In this document: in pieces, positions 35,343 through 44,414 of the stretch
How the letters are laid out: each line of letters starts with the position of its first letter
Numbering within the stretch: the first letter of the stretch is position 1
Source of the DNA: Candidatus Rhodoferax odensensis
Lineage (GTDB): Bacteria; Pseudomonadota; Gammaproteobacteria; Burkholderiales; Burkholderiaceae_C
Length of the DNA: 64,000 nt
NCBI GenBank assembly: GCA_016718405.1
Contig: JADKDJ010000008.1
Location: 200,323-264,322 of the forward strand
Direction of reading: 5' to 3'
The notes under the pieces: generated by a model
The model's database searches: none
Seen by the model: only the letters and a program-made list of their open reading frames with translations
Told to the model about the DNA's origin: nothing
Position numbers and translations under genes: made by a program

Positions 35343-35368
35343 AATTGACGTTTACGTAAACGTCAATT
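35343..35368. promoter_or_regulatory. LiuR-like 26-bp perfect palindrome in the liuR/MBL divergent promoter
   Basis: The half-site AATTGACGTTTAC (35343-35355) is followed directly by its exact reverse complement (35356-35368). It is 25 bases upstream of the MBL ATG at 35394 and about 60 bases upstream of liuR, so it can control both directions. Its core is identical to the site before the thiolase gene at 30409-30432. Confidence 0.82.
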
Positions 35369-35393
35369 ATGTCGCAAAAATCCTTGACCCACC

Positions 35394-36470
35394 ATGAATC
35401 CACTCGAACAACGATTGCACTACCCCCTGGGCGAGACGCTGCCCGAAACCGGCCATGCGCTGGAAGTAGCCCCGGGGGTGAAGTGGCTGCGCATGGGGCT
35501 GCCGTTCGCGCTCAATCACATCAACCTGTGGTTGTTGCGTGACGAGGTCGATGGCCGAGCCGGCTGGAGCGTGGTGGACTGCTGCATAGACCGCGCCGAG
35601 TCGCGCGCGCAGTGGGAGCAGGTGTTTGCCACGCAGATGGAGGGCCTGCCGCTGTTGCGCGTCATCGTCACGCACATGCATCCGGACCACATTGGGCTGG
35701 CGCACTGGCTGTGCGAACGCTGGAACGCGCCAATGTGGATCAGCGCCACCGACTTCAACGCCGCACGCATGGCCAGCCAGAGCACCACCGGCTTTGGCGG
35801 CGAGGCAGCGGCCAGGTTCTTTGCCTCACACGGCCTGACCGACCCCGAGGCATTGGCCAAGGTGCGCGCGCGCACCGGCTATTACCCCAGCATGGTACCC
35901 AGCGTGCCACCGAGTTACCACCGCCTGATGGATGGCCAGCGCGTGCGCATTGGCCAGCACGAGTGGACCTGCATCAGCGGCTACGGACACGCGCCCGAGC
36001 ACATGGCGCTGCACTGCGAGGCGCTCAAGGTACTCATCAGCGGCGACATGATGTTGCCACGCATCTCCACCAACGTCAGCGTCTACGACCTAGAGCCCGA
36101 ATCCAACCCGCTGGCCTTGTTCTTGTCTTCCATCGACAAGTTCAAGTCGATGCATCAGGACACATTGGTGCTGCCCTCGCACGGCAAGCCATTTACCGGC
36201 TTGCACGAGCGCATCGAGCAACTGCACACACACCACCGCGAGCGGCTGGCCGAGGTCATGGCCTATTGCCAGGACACCGCACGCAGCGCCGCAGAAGTGT
36301 TGCCGGTGCTGTTCACGCGCACCTTGGACTTGCACCAGACCACCTTTGCCATGGGCGAGACCGTGGCGCACTTGCATGCGCTCTGGTTTGCGCAGCGACT
36401 AGCGCGCACGCGCGGTGGCGACGGCGTATACCGCTTTGTGGCGAAGCCTGCCGCGACGCACCAGCCATAG
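35394..36470 (+). CDS. MBL-fold metallohydrolase in the LiuR regulon
   Basis: A 358-residue cytoplasmic metallo-beta-lactamase-fold hydrolase. The metal motif THMHPDHIGLAHWL (HxHxDH) is near residues 98-111, the next His is in GYGHAPEHMALHC, the bridging Asp is in ISGDMMLPRIS, and the last His is in LPSHGKPFTG. It belongs to the glyoxalase II-like/hydroxyacyl-CoA hydrolase branch. A LiuR palindrome sits 25 bases upstream, so it may hydrolyse an acyl-CoA or acyl-thioester arising in leucine degradation; this is inference. Confidence 0.85.
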   Translation: MNPLEQRLHYPLGETLPETGHALEVAPGVKWLRMGLPFALNHINLWLLRDEVDGRAGWSVVDCCIDRAESRAQWEQVFATQMEGLPLLRVIVTHMHPDHIGLAHWLCERWNAPMWISATDFNAARMASQSTTGFGGEAAARFFASHGLTDPEALAKVRARTGYYPSMVPSVPPSYHRLMDGQRVRIGQHEWTCISGYGHAPEHMALHCEALKVLISGDMMLPRISTNVSVYDLEPESNPLALFLSSIDKFKSMHQDTLVLPSHGKPFTGLHERIEQLHTHHRERLAEVMAYCQDTARSAAEVLPVLFTRTLDLHQTTFAMGETVAHLHALWFAQRLARTRGGDGVYRFVAKPAATHQP

Positions 36471-36583
36471 CCAGTTTGCGCACCGCGGCCCGCCCTGGCC
36501 CTGCAAGCACCGCCGACCGGCGGAGGGTGGCCTTGCCCGGAAACGCCACCAGGGAACAAATGCCACTGCGATGCGTGCGAATC

Positions 36584-36597
36584 TTGACCTAGGGCAA
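36584..36597. promoter_or_regulatory. possible FNR/Anr-type box upstream of the CBS-domain gene
   Basis: TTGAC-CTAG-GGCAA matches the Anr/FNR pattern TTGAC-N4-GTCAA at nine of ten positions. It lies 46 bases before the ATG of the CBS protein gene, a place suited to activation under low oxygen. A single site with one mismatch; chance is possible. Confidence 0.35.
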
Positions 36598-36642
36598 AGG
36601 AATATTCCGAAAGCCCTCTAGGATGCCCCCCTGGAGATCGCT

Positions 36643-37065
36643 ATGTTTGACCGCCCCATCCGAAACCTCATGGAACACAAGAAATTTCTTGTGGTACCCC
36701 CCGACGCCACCGTCAGCGAGGCGGCCAAACTCATGGCCAAGAAGAACGTTGGCGCGATTCTGATTGTCGAGGACGAAGTGCTTGTGGGCATCTTCACCGA
36801 GCGCGACGCGGTGTTCCGCGTCATTGCGCAAGGGCGCGATGCGCATACCACGCCGGTGCGCGCCGTGATGACACCCGACCCCGAGTCGTTGGACCCTAGC
36901 CGCTCCTACGGACACGCGCTGCTGCTGATGCAGGAACACGGTTTTCGCCACGTGCCGGTCGTGGAAAACGGCCACCCCATCGGCATCGTCTCGTCACGCA
37001 ATGCGATGGACCCCGAGCTGGAAGAATTCGTCTCGGAAGAGCGCCGCCGCCTGCACCACCGCTAG
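36643..37065 (+). CDS. CBS-domain-pair protein
   Basis: A 140-residue protein made of two CBS repeats (about 8-65 and 72-130: VVPPDATVSEAAKLMAKKNVGAILIVED and ALLLMQEHGFRHVPVVENGHPIGIVSSR). Stand-alone CBS pairs bind adenosyl ligands such as AMP, ATP or SAM and regulate partners. A possible Anr/FNR box upstream would fit induction under low oxygen, seen for similar small CBS proteins in other proteobacteria. It ends 30 bases before argG, which is convergent. Confidence 0.88.
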   Translation: MFDRPIRNLMEHKKFLVVPPDATVSEAAKLMAKKNVGAILIVEDEVLVGIFTERDAVFRVIAQGRDAHTTPVRAVMTPDPESLDPSRSYGHALLLMQEHGFRHVPVVENGHPIGIVSSRNAMDPELEEFVSEERRRLHHR

Positions 37066-37095
37066 GGCAGCCGCGCCAGGCTCTCCGCCCACGCA

Positions 37096-38451
37096 TCAGT
37101 CCGCCGATTTGCCTTCCCCAGTCGGGCTTGACAACAAGCTGATGTCGCCCTTGGCACTCGACCCAAGCAAGCCGACGCGCGAATAGATCTGCAACTTCTC
37201 GCGGGTATCGCTGATATCCATGTTGCGCATGGTGAGCTGCCCGATGCGGTCGGCTGGCGTGAAGGCGCCCTCGCCGCTTTCCATGGTCAGGCGCTCGGGG
37301 TGATAGGTCAGGTTCGGGCTGGTCATGTCCAGCAGCGAATAGTCGTTGCCACGGCGCAGCTCCAGCGTTACCTCGCCGCTCACCGCACGCGCCACCCAGC
37401 GCTGAGCGGTCTCGCGCAGCATCATGCTCTGCGAATCGAACCAGCGGCCTTGGTATAGCAGTCGACCCAGGCGCCGGCCGTTGCTGCGGTACTGCTCGAT
37501 CGTGTCCTCGTTGTGGATACCGGTCACCAGCCGCTCGTAGGCGATGTGCAGCAGCGCCATGCCGGGCGCTTCGTAAATGCCGCGGCTCTTGGCTTCGATG
37601 ATGCGGTTCTCGATCTGGTCGCACATTCCCAGGCCATGGCGCCCGCCAATCGCATTGGCCTCGCTGAACAGCGCCACCGCGTCCGGGAAAGTGCGGCCAT
37701 TGAGTTCGACCGGCTGGCCGTCTTCAAAGCGCACCCGCACGGTCTCGGCCTTGACCGCTACGTCATCGCGCCAGAATGCCACGCCCATGATCGGCTGCAC
37801 GATGTGCACGCCGGCGTTGAGGAACTCCAGGTCCTTGGCCTCGTGCGTGGCGCCCAGAATGTTGGAGTCGGTGGAGTAGGCCTTCTCCACGCTCATCTTG
37901 TAGCCAAAACCGTGGCGTGTGAGGTACTCGCTCATCTCCTTGCGGCCACCTAACTCATCAATGAACTGCTGATCCAGCCAGGGCTTGTAGATGCGCAGTT
38001 TGGGGTTGGCCAACAATCCGTAGCGGTAGAAGCGCTCGATGTCATTGCCTTTGTAGGTGCTGCCGTCGCCCCAGATGTTGACGTCGTCCTCGCGCATCGC
38101 CACCACCAGCGCGGTGCCGGTTACGGCCCGCCCCAGCGGCGTGGTGTTGAAGTAGGTCGCGCCAGCGGTGGAGATGTGGAAGGCGCCACTCTGGATGGCG
38201 GCAATGCCCTCGGCTACCAGTTGCGGACGGCACTCGATCAGGCGCGCCAGGTCGGCGCCGTAGCTCAGCGCCTTGCGAGGAATCTCGTCGTAGTCGCTCT
38301 CGTCGGGCTGGCCCAGGTTGGCGGTATAGGCACAGGGGATGGCTCCCTTGGCGCGCATCCAGTGTACGGCGGCACTGGTATCAAGTCCCCCTGAAAACGC
38401 GATGCCGACACGTTCACCGGCGGGGACTTTTTGCAAAATGTTGGCAGCCAT
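37096..38451 (-). CDS. argG: argininosuccinate synthase, class II
   Basis: A 451-residue enzyme that joins citrulline and aspartate with ATP in arginine biosynthesis. The nucleotide-binding motif IAFSGGLDTSAAVHWM is near residues 17-32, and GDGSTYKGNDIERFYRYG carries the conserved Gly/Asp/Lys stretch. The length and the long C-terminal part (YEAPGMALLHIAYERL, QSMMLRETAQRWVARAV) are those of the E. coli-type class II enzymes. It appears to be a single-gene unit. Confidence 0.95.
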   Translation of the reverse strand: MAANILQKVPAGERVGIAFSGGLDTSAAVHWMRAKGAIPCAYTANLGQPDESDYDEIPRKALSYGADLARLIECRPQLVAEGIAAIQSGAFHISTAGATYFNTTPLGRAVTGTALVVAMREDDVNIWGDGSTYKGNDIERFYRYGLLANPKLRIYKPWLDQQFIDELGGRKEMSEYLTRHGFGYKMSVEKAYSTDSNILGATHEAKDLEFLNAGVHIVQPIMGVAFWRDDVAVKAETVRVRFEDGQPVELNGRTFPDAVALFSEANAIGGRHGLGMCDQIENRIIEAKSRGIYEAPGMALLHIAYERLVTGIHNEDTIEQYRSNGRRLGRLLYQGRWFDSQSMMLRETAQRWVARAVSGEVTLELRRGNDYSLLDMTSPNLTYHPERLTMESGEGAFTPADRIGQLTMRNMDISDTREKLQIYSRVGLLGSSAKGDISLLSSPTGEGKSAD

Positions 38452-38539
38452 GGCAGAGCGATCCGAAAAGGTTCGATTTTAGCTGGCGCACCCAGACTCA
38501 CGATAAGAATCACCTCAGGGGCCCTTCGCGGCCGTCACC

Positions 38540-39790
38540 TCATGCAGTTGACCGCGCCAGCGCCCACGGCAGGCACGCACCGACCCCAACCCCCAGCAGG
38601 CCCAGCGACACCACCCAGCCATAACGCACGCCACCTGCCACAAACGCCACCACGATCTTGCTCACCGTGTTGGTCAAGAATGCCAGCAGCACCGCCAGCG
38701 TCACCGTGGCTGCGTCGGACTGGCCCTGCGCCAGCACCGAGATTGCCGCCGCCGCAGCCGAATGCACGTCAGCAAACCCGGCCAACGCGGTGGCGCCATA
38801 GAGCGCACTCGCCCCATAAGCACGCTGCGCCCACGCGACCGCCACGGTCAACACCGACAGCAATGCCGCCAGCCCCAGCGACTGCCACAAACTGAAGGCA
38901 CGGCTGTCCGCATTGGGCGCTTGCGTGTGCGCCTTGGACCACCACGTGGCCGACGCGCCCAGCACCAGCGCAGTCACAAAAGCGCCGGCCAGCATTGGCC
39001 CCATGGTGCCCAGCACGGACGGGTGCAGCATCCAGGCCACCAAGGCCAATTGCAACGAAGTGGCCACGGTGGACCACCAGGCCCCGGCCACACACGCTCG
39101 GCGCAACTCGGGTTGCTCGCGCGAGCGCGCGCCCATGGCGGCCACCGTAGCCGTGCTGGAGACAAAGCCCGCAGCCAGCCCCGACAGCGGTAGCCCCAGG
39201 CGCGGACCCAAGGCGCGCAGCGCGATGTGCCCGACCGATTGCACGCCCATGAGCAACACCACCAGCAGCCAGACCCGATGCGGGTTCACCCCCCCCAGCC
39301 AAGGCAAGGGCACCGACGGCGCCAGCGGCAACACAATCAGGGCCGAACCCGACAACAGCAGAGCATCGCGGTACTCCTGCTCGGACAGCGTCACGGTGGT
39401 AAAGCGTTGTAGCGGCTCGCGTGCCGCCAGCAAGCCCGCCACCATCACCCCGCCCGCAGCGGCCAGGGCCGGGTACGCCACCGCCAGCACACCCAGAAAA
39501 TAGGTCAGCAACAGCGCCACCTCGGTGGTGGCACCGGGGTCTTGCGAGTGATCCCGCAGGTACGCCACCACCGCCAGCGCCGCCACCAGTGCGCCCGCCA
39601 CAAACGTCAGCAATGGCTGTTCCAGCAGTTGCGCCACGGCCCCCGCCAGCGACACCAGTGTGAAGGTGCGCAAGCCCGCAAAATGCCGCGTCGGACCGGT
39701 GCCTTTGCGACGTTCCCGCTCGACCCCGATCAACAAGCCCAGGCCGAGCGCCACGGCCAGACCGGTCAGACTATCGGGAGTCAGATCCAT
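38540..39790 (-). CDS. MgtC/SapB-DUF4010 family membrane protein
   Basis: A protein of about 416 residues with around a dozen hydrophobic segments. The N-terminal MgtC-like part has LAVALGLGLLIGVERERRKG and RTFTLVSLAGAVAQLL; the C-terminal DUF4010 part has LSGLAAGFVSSTATVAAMGARSRE. Its function is unknown; MgtC relatives are linked to Mg2+ and envelope homeostasis. The ATG at 39790 (MDLTPDSL) was preferred over an earlier start because the conserved domain begins right after it and the earlier region overlaps the neighbouring gene. Confidence 0.83.
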   Translation of the reverse strand: MDLTPDSLTGLAVALGLGLLIGVERERRKGTGPTRHFAGLRTFTLVSLAGAVAQLLEQPLLTFVAGALVAALAVVAYLRDHSQDPGATTEVALLLTYFLGVLAVAYPALAAAGGVMVAGLLAAREPLQRFTTVTLSEQEYRDALLLSGSALIVLPLAPSVPLPWLGGVNPHRVWLLVVLLMGVQSVGHIALRALGPRLGLPLSGLAAGFVSSTATVAAMGARSREQPELRRACVAGAWWSTVATSLQLALVAWMLHPSVLGTMGPMLAGAFVTALVLGASATWWSKAHTQAPNADSRAFSLWQSLGLAALLSVLTVAVAWAQRAYGASALYGATALAGFADVHSAAAAAISVLAQGQSDAATVTLAVLLAFLTNTVSKIVVAFVAGGVRYGWVVSLGLLGVGVGACLPWALARSTA

Positions 39791-39821
39791 GACATCGTCC
39801 GCATGGGCGCGGTAGGCAGCC

Positions 39822-40775
39822 TCAGTCCCAGCGTGGCGCGCTCGGGTCTTTGAGCGCCTTGCGCAACTCGGGATAGTCGGGCACCACCGCACCCACCGTC
39901 TCCCAAAAACGCGGGCTGTGGTCCATCACGCGCAGGTGGCTCAGCTCGTGCACCACCACATAGTCGATCACCGCCTGGTTGAAGTGCACCAGACGCCAGT
40001 TCAGGCGGATTGAGCCGTCCATGCAGGCGCTGCCCCAGCGGGTGCTGGCATTGCTCAGCGACAGGCGACGCCATTGCACCTGCACCTTGGGCGCGAAGTG
40101 GTCCAGTCGCTCGGTAAAGATGGCCTTGGCCTGACGCATCAGCCAGGCCTGCACGGCATCGCGAATCTGCTGCGGCGTCGCACTGTGGGGCAAGGCCACG
40201 CGCAGGTGCGGGCCCACCCGCTGGGCCCCCGCCGCATCGAAGTTGTGCGCCGGGTCCAGCACCACTTGAATGTGCTCACCCATGAAGGGCAAGCTGGCGC
40301 CGTCTCGCCACGCAATGCGTGAACGCTCCTGGCTGGCCTGCTGTGCGCGGGTTTCGTCAAGCTTGCGCACGATCCATTGCGCCTTCTCCTGCAGGGCCGC
40401 TTCCACCTCGTACAGCGGTACCCAGCGCGGCGCGCTCACTGCCAGCCCCTCGGGCCCGACCCGAAAGCCAATCGTGCGACGCTTGCCGCGCTTGAACTCG
40501 TAGCCCACCATCGCATCACCCAAGCGCGATTCGCGGTTGGTCCGGGGGTGCCGAAAGTTCGCCGATGGCAGCACCGCACTCAGGGACTCGCCCGGCTGAA
40601 GCGCGCCAGTCGCTGCTGATTTGATAGCAAACTCATCAATATCCACCTGTCCTGCAGGCCGATTTGGCGTCGACTTCTGGCGCCTGCCTCGGATCTTCGG
40701 CGGTCGGACCAGAGGCGCAGGGGTCGGCGGCGCGGGGTCGAACAGATCAAGCGTGTAGCGCAGCAGGCCACGCAT
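39822..40775 (-). CDS. YgjP-like zinc metallopeptidase (DUF45, M48-related)
   Basis: A protein of about 317 residues with a C-terminal WLM-type zinc peptidase domain. The HExxH motif is in VIDYVVVHELSHLRVMDHSPRFWETV, where the second HSPRFW motif supplies another zinc ligand. Upstream is the family stretch RRTIGFRVGPEGLAVSAPRWVP. The first about 90 residues are Pro/Arg-rich and variable. The start is uncertain: 40775 (MRGLLRYTL) is used, 40820 is possible. Substrates of this family are poorly known. Confidence 0.82.
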   Translation of the reverse strand: MRGLLRYTLDLFDPAPPTPAPLVRPPKIRGRRQKSTPNRPAGQVDIDEFAIKSAATGALQPGESLSAVLPSANFRHPRTNRESRLGDAMVGYEFKRGKRRTIGFRVGPEGLAVSAPRWVPLYEVEAALQEKAQWIVRKLDETRAQQASQERSRIAWRDGASLPFMGEHIQVVLDPAHNFDAAGAQRVGPHLRVALPHSATPQQIRDAVQAWLMRQAKAIFTERLDHFAPKVQVQWRRLSLSNASTRWGSACMDGSIRLNWRLVHFNQAVIDYVVVHELSHLRVMDHSPRFWETVGAVVPDYPELRKALKDPSAPRWD

Positions 40776-40851
40776 CAGTGTGCTCACTGGAATACCTCCG
40801 TGCTGCGCATTGCGGTGCAAACTTGCTTAGGGAAGCGGCCCGGCGCTGCGC

Positions 40852-41631
40852 TCATGGTCGATAGGCATCAGGGTCCAGCCGACGCATTTCCGCCTCGATC
40901 CACTCCTGCGCCTCGCGCGTCAGGTCTTTCGACTCACGCCCCACGCTGGGGATCGGCTTGCCAATCGATACGTCCACCACGCCGGGATACTTGATGAACG
41001 CCTTGCGCGGCCAGCACTTGGCCGAGGTCACCGCAATCGGGATCACCGGCGCACCGGTCTCAATCGCCAGGCGCGCCCCGGCTGGCTGGTACACACCTTG
41101 TTCCCCGCGCGGGATACGGGTCCCTTCTGGGAACATGATGATCCAGATCCCGCGCGCCGCCAGTAACTTGCCCTGCGCCACCACCTTGAGAAAGGAACGC
41201 GCCCGCGCGGCCCGGTCGATATGGATCATGTCCAGCCGCGCCATCGACCAGCCAAAGAACGGAATCTGCAGCAACTCTTTCTTGAACACATAGGCCAGGG
41301 GATGCGGCATCAGAGTGGGCAGCAGCAGGGTCTCCAATGTGGACTGATGCTTGGACAACAGAATGGCCGGGCTGGTCTCGCCCACTGGCAGGTTCTCCAT
41401 GCCGGTAACACGCACCTTGATGCCCAGAATGACCCGTGCGCCCCAGATCACCACGCGCATCCAGTTCACCGCGAACCACCACAACGGCGTGCCACGCACC
41501 CAAATCGACGCCAGCACCAGGGCCAGGCCCCACGGAATCACGGTGACGAAGATCCAGCCCATGTGCAGGATCGACCGAATCAGGGCAATCAGACGCAAAT
41601 CAGAGCCCTCTCTGGCAACCCGGCGCGGCAC
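40852..41631 (-). CDS. plsC: 1-acyl-sn-glycerol-3-phosphate acyltransferase
   Basis: A 259-residue membrane-bound acyltransferase that makes phosphatidic acid. An N-terminal hydrophobic region (ILHMGWIFVTVIPWGLALVL) anchors it. The catalytic block SKHQSTLETLLLP uses a Glu where the usual H(X4)D has Asp, and MFPEGTRIPRG is the substrate-binding block. It lies 6 bases after gmhB on the same strand; gmhB and glyS precede it, a common betaproteobacterial order. Confidence 0.92.
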   Translation of the reverse strand: MPRRVAREGSDLRLIALIRSILHMGWIFVTVIPWGLALVLASIWVRGTPLWWFAVNWMRVVIWGARVILGIKVRVTGMENLPVGETSPAILLSKHQSTLETLLLPTLMPHPLAYVFKKELLQIPFFGWSMARLDMIHIDRAARARSFLKVVAQGKLLAARGIWIIMFPEGTRIPRGEQGVYQPAGARLAIETGAPVIPIAVTSAKCWPRKAFIKYPGVVDVSIGKPIPSVGRESKDLTREAQEWIEAEMRRLDPDAYRP

Positions 41632-41637
41632 GTGGAC

Positions 41638-42228
41638 TCAGACACGGGGCGACCCCTCGTGCGCGCGTGCGGCTTCGCGCGCCAGCAGCGCCCCCACAAA
41701 CGCAGCCAAGTCCTCGTGCACCTGGGTGTTGGCCGGGAAGCCCTCGGGAAGCGCGCGATTGCGAAACGCCGCGCCCTTGCCGGTCAGCACCAAATGCGGC
41801 TGACAACCCACGGCCGAGCCGGCTTGCACATCACGCAGCGTGTCGCCCACGGCGGGCACGTCCACCAGATCCACGCCGTAACGTTCACCGATCTGCTCAA
41901 ACAGCCCCGACTCGGGCTTGCGGCAGCGGCACCCCTCAGTCGGCGCATGGGGGCAGTAAAAGACGGCATCGATGCGACCACCCACCCCCGCCAAGGCTTT
42001 GTGCATCTTGGCATGGATGGCATTGAGCATGTCAACATCAAAAAGACCGCGGCCAAGGCCAGATTGGTTGGATGCGACCACCACATGCCAGCCCGCATGG
42101 TTCAAGCGGGCAATCGCCTCCAGCGCGCCTGGCAGCGGCTCCCACTCGGCCGGGGACTTCACGAACTCGGCACTGTCCTCGTTGATGGTTCCATCACGGT
42201 CCAGAATAACGAGTTTCAAGGTGGCCAT
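41638..42228 (-). CDS. gmhB: D-glycero-beta-D-manno-heptose 1,7-bisphosphate 7-phosphatase
   Basis: A 196-residue HAD-superfamily phosphatase in the ADP-heptose pathway for lipopolysaccharide core. The nucleophile motif ILDRDGTINED has D10 and D12; the zinc-binding cysteines are in YCPHAPTEGCRCRKPE. Length matches the family. It starts 3 bases after the glyS stop and is followed at once by plsC, so the three are probably co-transcribed. Confidence 0.94.
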   Translation of the reverse strand: MATLKLVILDRDGTINEDSAEFVKSPAEWEPLPGALEAIARLNHAGWHVVVASNQSGLGRGLFDVDMLNAIHAKMHKALAGVGGRIDAVFYCPHAPTEGCRCRKPESGLFEQIGERYGVDLVDVPAVGDTLRDVQAGSAVGCQPHLVLTGKGAAFRNRALPEGFPANTQVHEDLAAFVGALLAREAARAHEGSPRV

Positions 42229-42230
42229 GG

Positions 42231-44414
42231 TCAGCTCGCAAGGCGGGACAGATCGGCGACCCGGTTCATGGCGTCGTGCAGGCTCTTGAGCAAGCCCTGG
42301 CGGTTCAGGCGCAAGTCCAGCTCGTCGGCGTTGACCATCACACCGTCAAAGAAGGCGTCCACGGGAGCACGTAACGCCGCCAGCGTCTGCAGCGAGGCGG
42401 TGTAGTCGCCCGCATCGAATTGGGCGTTGGCCTTGGGCAACACGTCCTTCATTGCCTTGTGCAGCGCAATCTCAGCCGGCTCCTTGAGCAGCACTTCGCT
42501 CACATGGGCATCGACCTCGGGCGCCTTCTTGAGAATGTTACCAATGCGTTTGTTGGCGGCCGCCAGCGCGGCGGCTTCGGACAAGGCGGCAAACGCCCGC
42601 ACCGCCGCCAGCCGCTTCGGGACGTCCCCAAACCCTGCGGCTGCAAGACCAATGCCGCATCGATTCGCCCTGCGTCGCAGGCTGCCGCGAGCCGGTCGAA
42701 TAAACTCGAGCAATCTGCTCTTGGTTTCCGGGTTTATCACCAGCGTTCGGTCGGCGAAGAAACCATCCAGCGCGTCCTGCACTCGGTTGCAACGTGCCTG
42801 CGGGCACCACGCGCCCAACGCATCGCAATATCGATAAGGCTGGTCCACGCGCAGAGGCAGGTCGCGTTCTGTCAGCAGGCGAATCAGCCCCAAGGCGTGG
42901 CGACGCAGCGCAAACGGGTCCTTGTCACCCGTCGGCAAATTGCCAATGCCAAACATGCCTACCAGCGTCTCCAGCTTGTCGGCCAGCGCCACCACCAGGC
43001 CAACTTGGGTGCGCGACAGCGCGTCACCGGCGAAGCGTGGCTTGTAGTGGTCTTCTATCGCGAAGGCGATGTCTTCGCTCAGCCCATCGTGGCGCGCGTA
43101 GTAGCCGCCCATGATGCCCTGCAGCTCGGGAAACTCGCCCACCATGTCAGTCACAAGATCGGTCTTCGCCAGACGGGCGGCGGTGTCGGCGGCCACAGCC
43201 CACACCTCGCCGCCGAGTTGATGCCCAATGTCGCGGGCAATCGCGCGCACCCGCTCCATCCGAAGACCTTGGATGCCCAACTGATTGTGGTAGACCACCT
43301 TGTCCAATGCAGGCACCCGCGACTCGAGCGTCTTCTTGCGGTCCTGGTCAAAGAAGAACTTGGCGTCCGCCAGGCGCGGGCGCACCACCCGCTCGTTGCC
43401 GCCGATCACGGCACTCGCATCATCCGGACTGATATTGCTCACCACCAGGAATTGATTGGTCAGGCGCCCGGCACCATCAAGTAGCGGAAAGTACTTCTGG
43501 TTGGCCTTCATCGTCAGAATCAGGCACTCCTGTGGCACGTCCAGAAACTCTCTCTCGAATTGACACACCAGCACGTTGGGCCGCTCCACCAGTGCCGTCA
43601 CTTCGTCCAGCAGGGCGTCGTCCTCGATCGGGTGCGCGCCTTGGCCGACCCTGGCAGCCGCCGCCGCCAACTGCCGGGCAATCTCGACCTTGCGCTCGGC
43701 AAAGCTGGCAATTACCGCGCCGTCGCGGGCCAATGTGGCGGCGTAGCTGTCGGCGTCGGGCAGCACCACCGGCGACTTGGCCGCCTCGAAGCGGTGCCCC
43801 TGTGTGATGTTGCCGGCCTTCAGGCCCAGCGCCGTCACCGGCACCACGGTGCTGCCGTGCAGCGCCACCAGCCCGTGCGCCGGACGCACGAAGTTGACGC
43901 TGGTCCAGCCCGGCATGTCGCAATCAGTCTCAAGCTGGTAGCTCATGACCTTGGGGATCGGCAGTAAGCGGATCGCCTCCTCCAGCGCTTTTTGCAGACC
44001 GCTGTCGAGGGTGGCGCCGGTCACCAGGCTGTCGTAGAACAGAGCCTCGGCCTTGCCATCGGGTGCGCGCTTGAGCGCGGCCACGGCCCGGGCCGGGTCA
44101 GACAGGTCCGCACCCAGCGCGCCGAGTTTCTTCAGCAGCGCCGGCGTGGCTGCGCCCTGCGCGTCCAACCCCACGGCGACGGGCATGAGTTTTTGCTGCA
44201 CCGCTTTGTCCTCGGCTTTCAGCCAAACGTGGCTGATGTGCGCAGCCAGGCGGCGCGGAGATGCGAAAGCGGTCACTACCGAATCGGCGCCGCTCAGGCC
44301 CTGCGCCTTAAGCTGCTCACCCAGCACCGCGGCGAAGGCTTCGCCCAGCTTCTTGAGTACCTTCGGCGGCAGCTCTTCAACAAATAGTTCAACGAGAAGG
44401 TTTTGAGTGGTCAT
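42231..44414 (-). CDS. glyS: glycyl-tRNA synthetase beta subunit
   Basis: A 727-residue subunit of the heterotetrameric glycyl-tRNA synthetase that pairs with GlyQ. Start MTTQNLLVELFVEELPPKVL and the ILTMKANQKYFPLLD and AFCLRRHALGLIRLL-type region (read here as PFALRRHALGLIRLL) are typical. A stretch of about 30 residues after TKSRLLEFI does not fit the family. Reading another frame between 42700 and 42626 restores a normal sequence (LDRLAAACDAG...ALVLQPQGLGDVPKRL). Two deletions (two bases near 42696, one in the CCCC at 42626-42629) cancel out. Its start overlaps the ParE-type toxin stop (ATGA), so it is translationally coupled to the toxin. Confidence 0.93.
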   Translation of the reverse strand: MTTQNLLVELFVEELPPKVLKKLGEAFAAVLGEQLKAQGLSGADSVVTAFASPRRLAAHISHVWLKAEDKAVQQKLMPVAVGLDAQGAATPALLKKLGALGADLSDPARAVAALKRAPDGKAEALFYDSLVTGATLDSGLQKALEEAIRLLPIPKVMSYQLETDCDMPGWTSVNFVRPAHGLVALHGSTVVPVTALGLKAGNITQGHRFEAAKSPVVLPDADSYAATLARDGAVIASFAERKVEIARQLAAAAARVGQGAHPIEDDALLDEVTALVERPNVLVCQFEREFLDVPQECLILTMKANQKYFPLLDGAGRLTNQFLVVSNISPDDASAVIGGNERVVRPRLADAKFFFDQDRKKTLESRVPALDKVVYHNQLGIQGLRMERVRAIARDIGHQLGGEVWAVAADTAARLAKTDLVTDMVGEFPELQGIMGGYYARHDGLSEDIAFAIEDHYKPRFAGDALSRTQVGLVVALADKLETLVGMFGIGNLPTGDKDPFALRRHALGLIRLLTERDLPLRVDQPYRYCDALGAWCPQARCNRVQDALDGFFADRTLVINPETKSRLLEFIRPARGSLRRRANRCGIGLAAAGFGDVPKRLAAVRAFAALSEAAALAAANKRIGNILKKAPEVDAHVSEVLLKEPAEIALHKAMKDVLPKANAQFDAGDYTASLQTLAALRAPVDAFFDGVMVNADELDLRLNRQGLLKSLHDAMNRVADLSRLAS

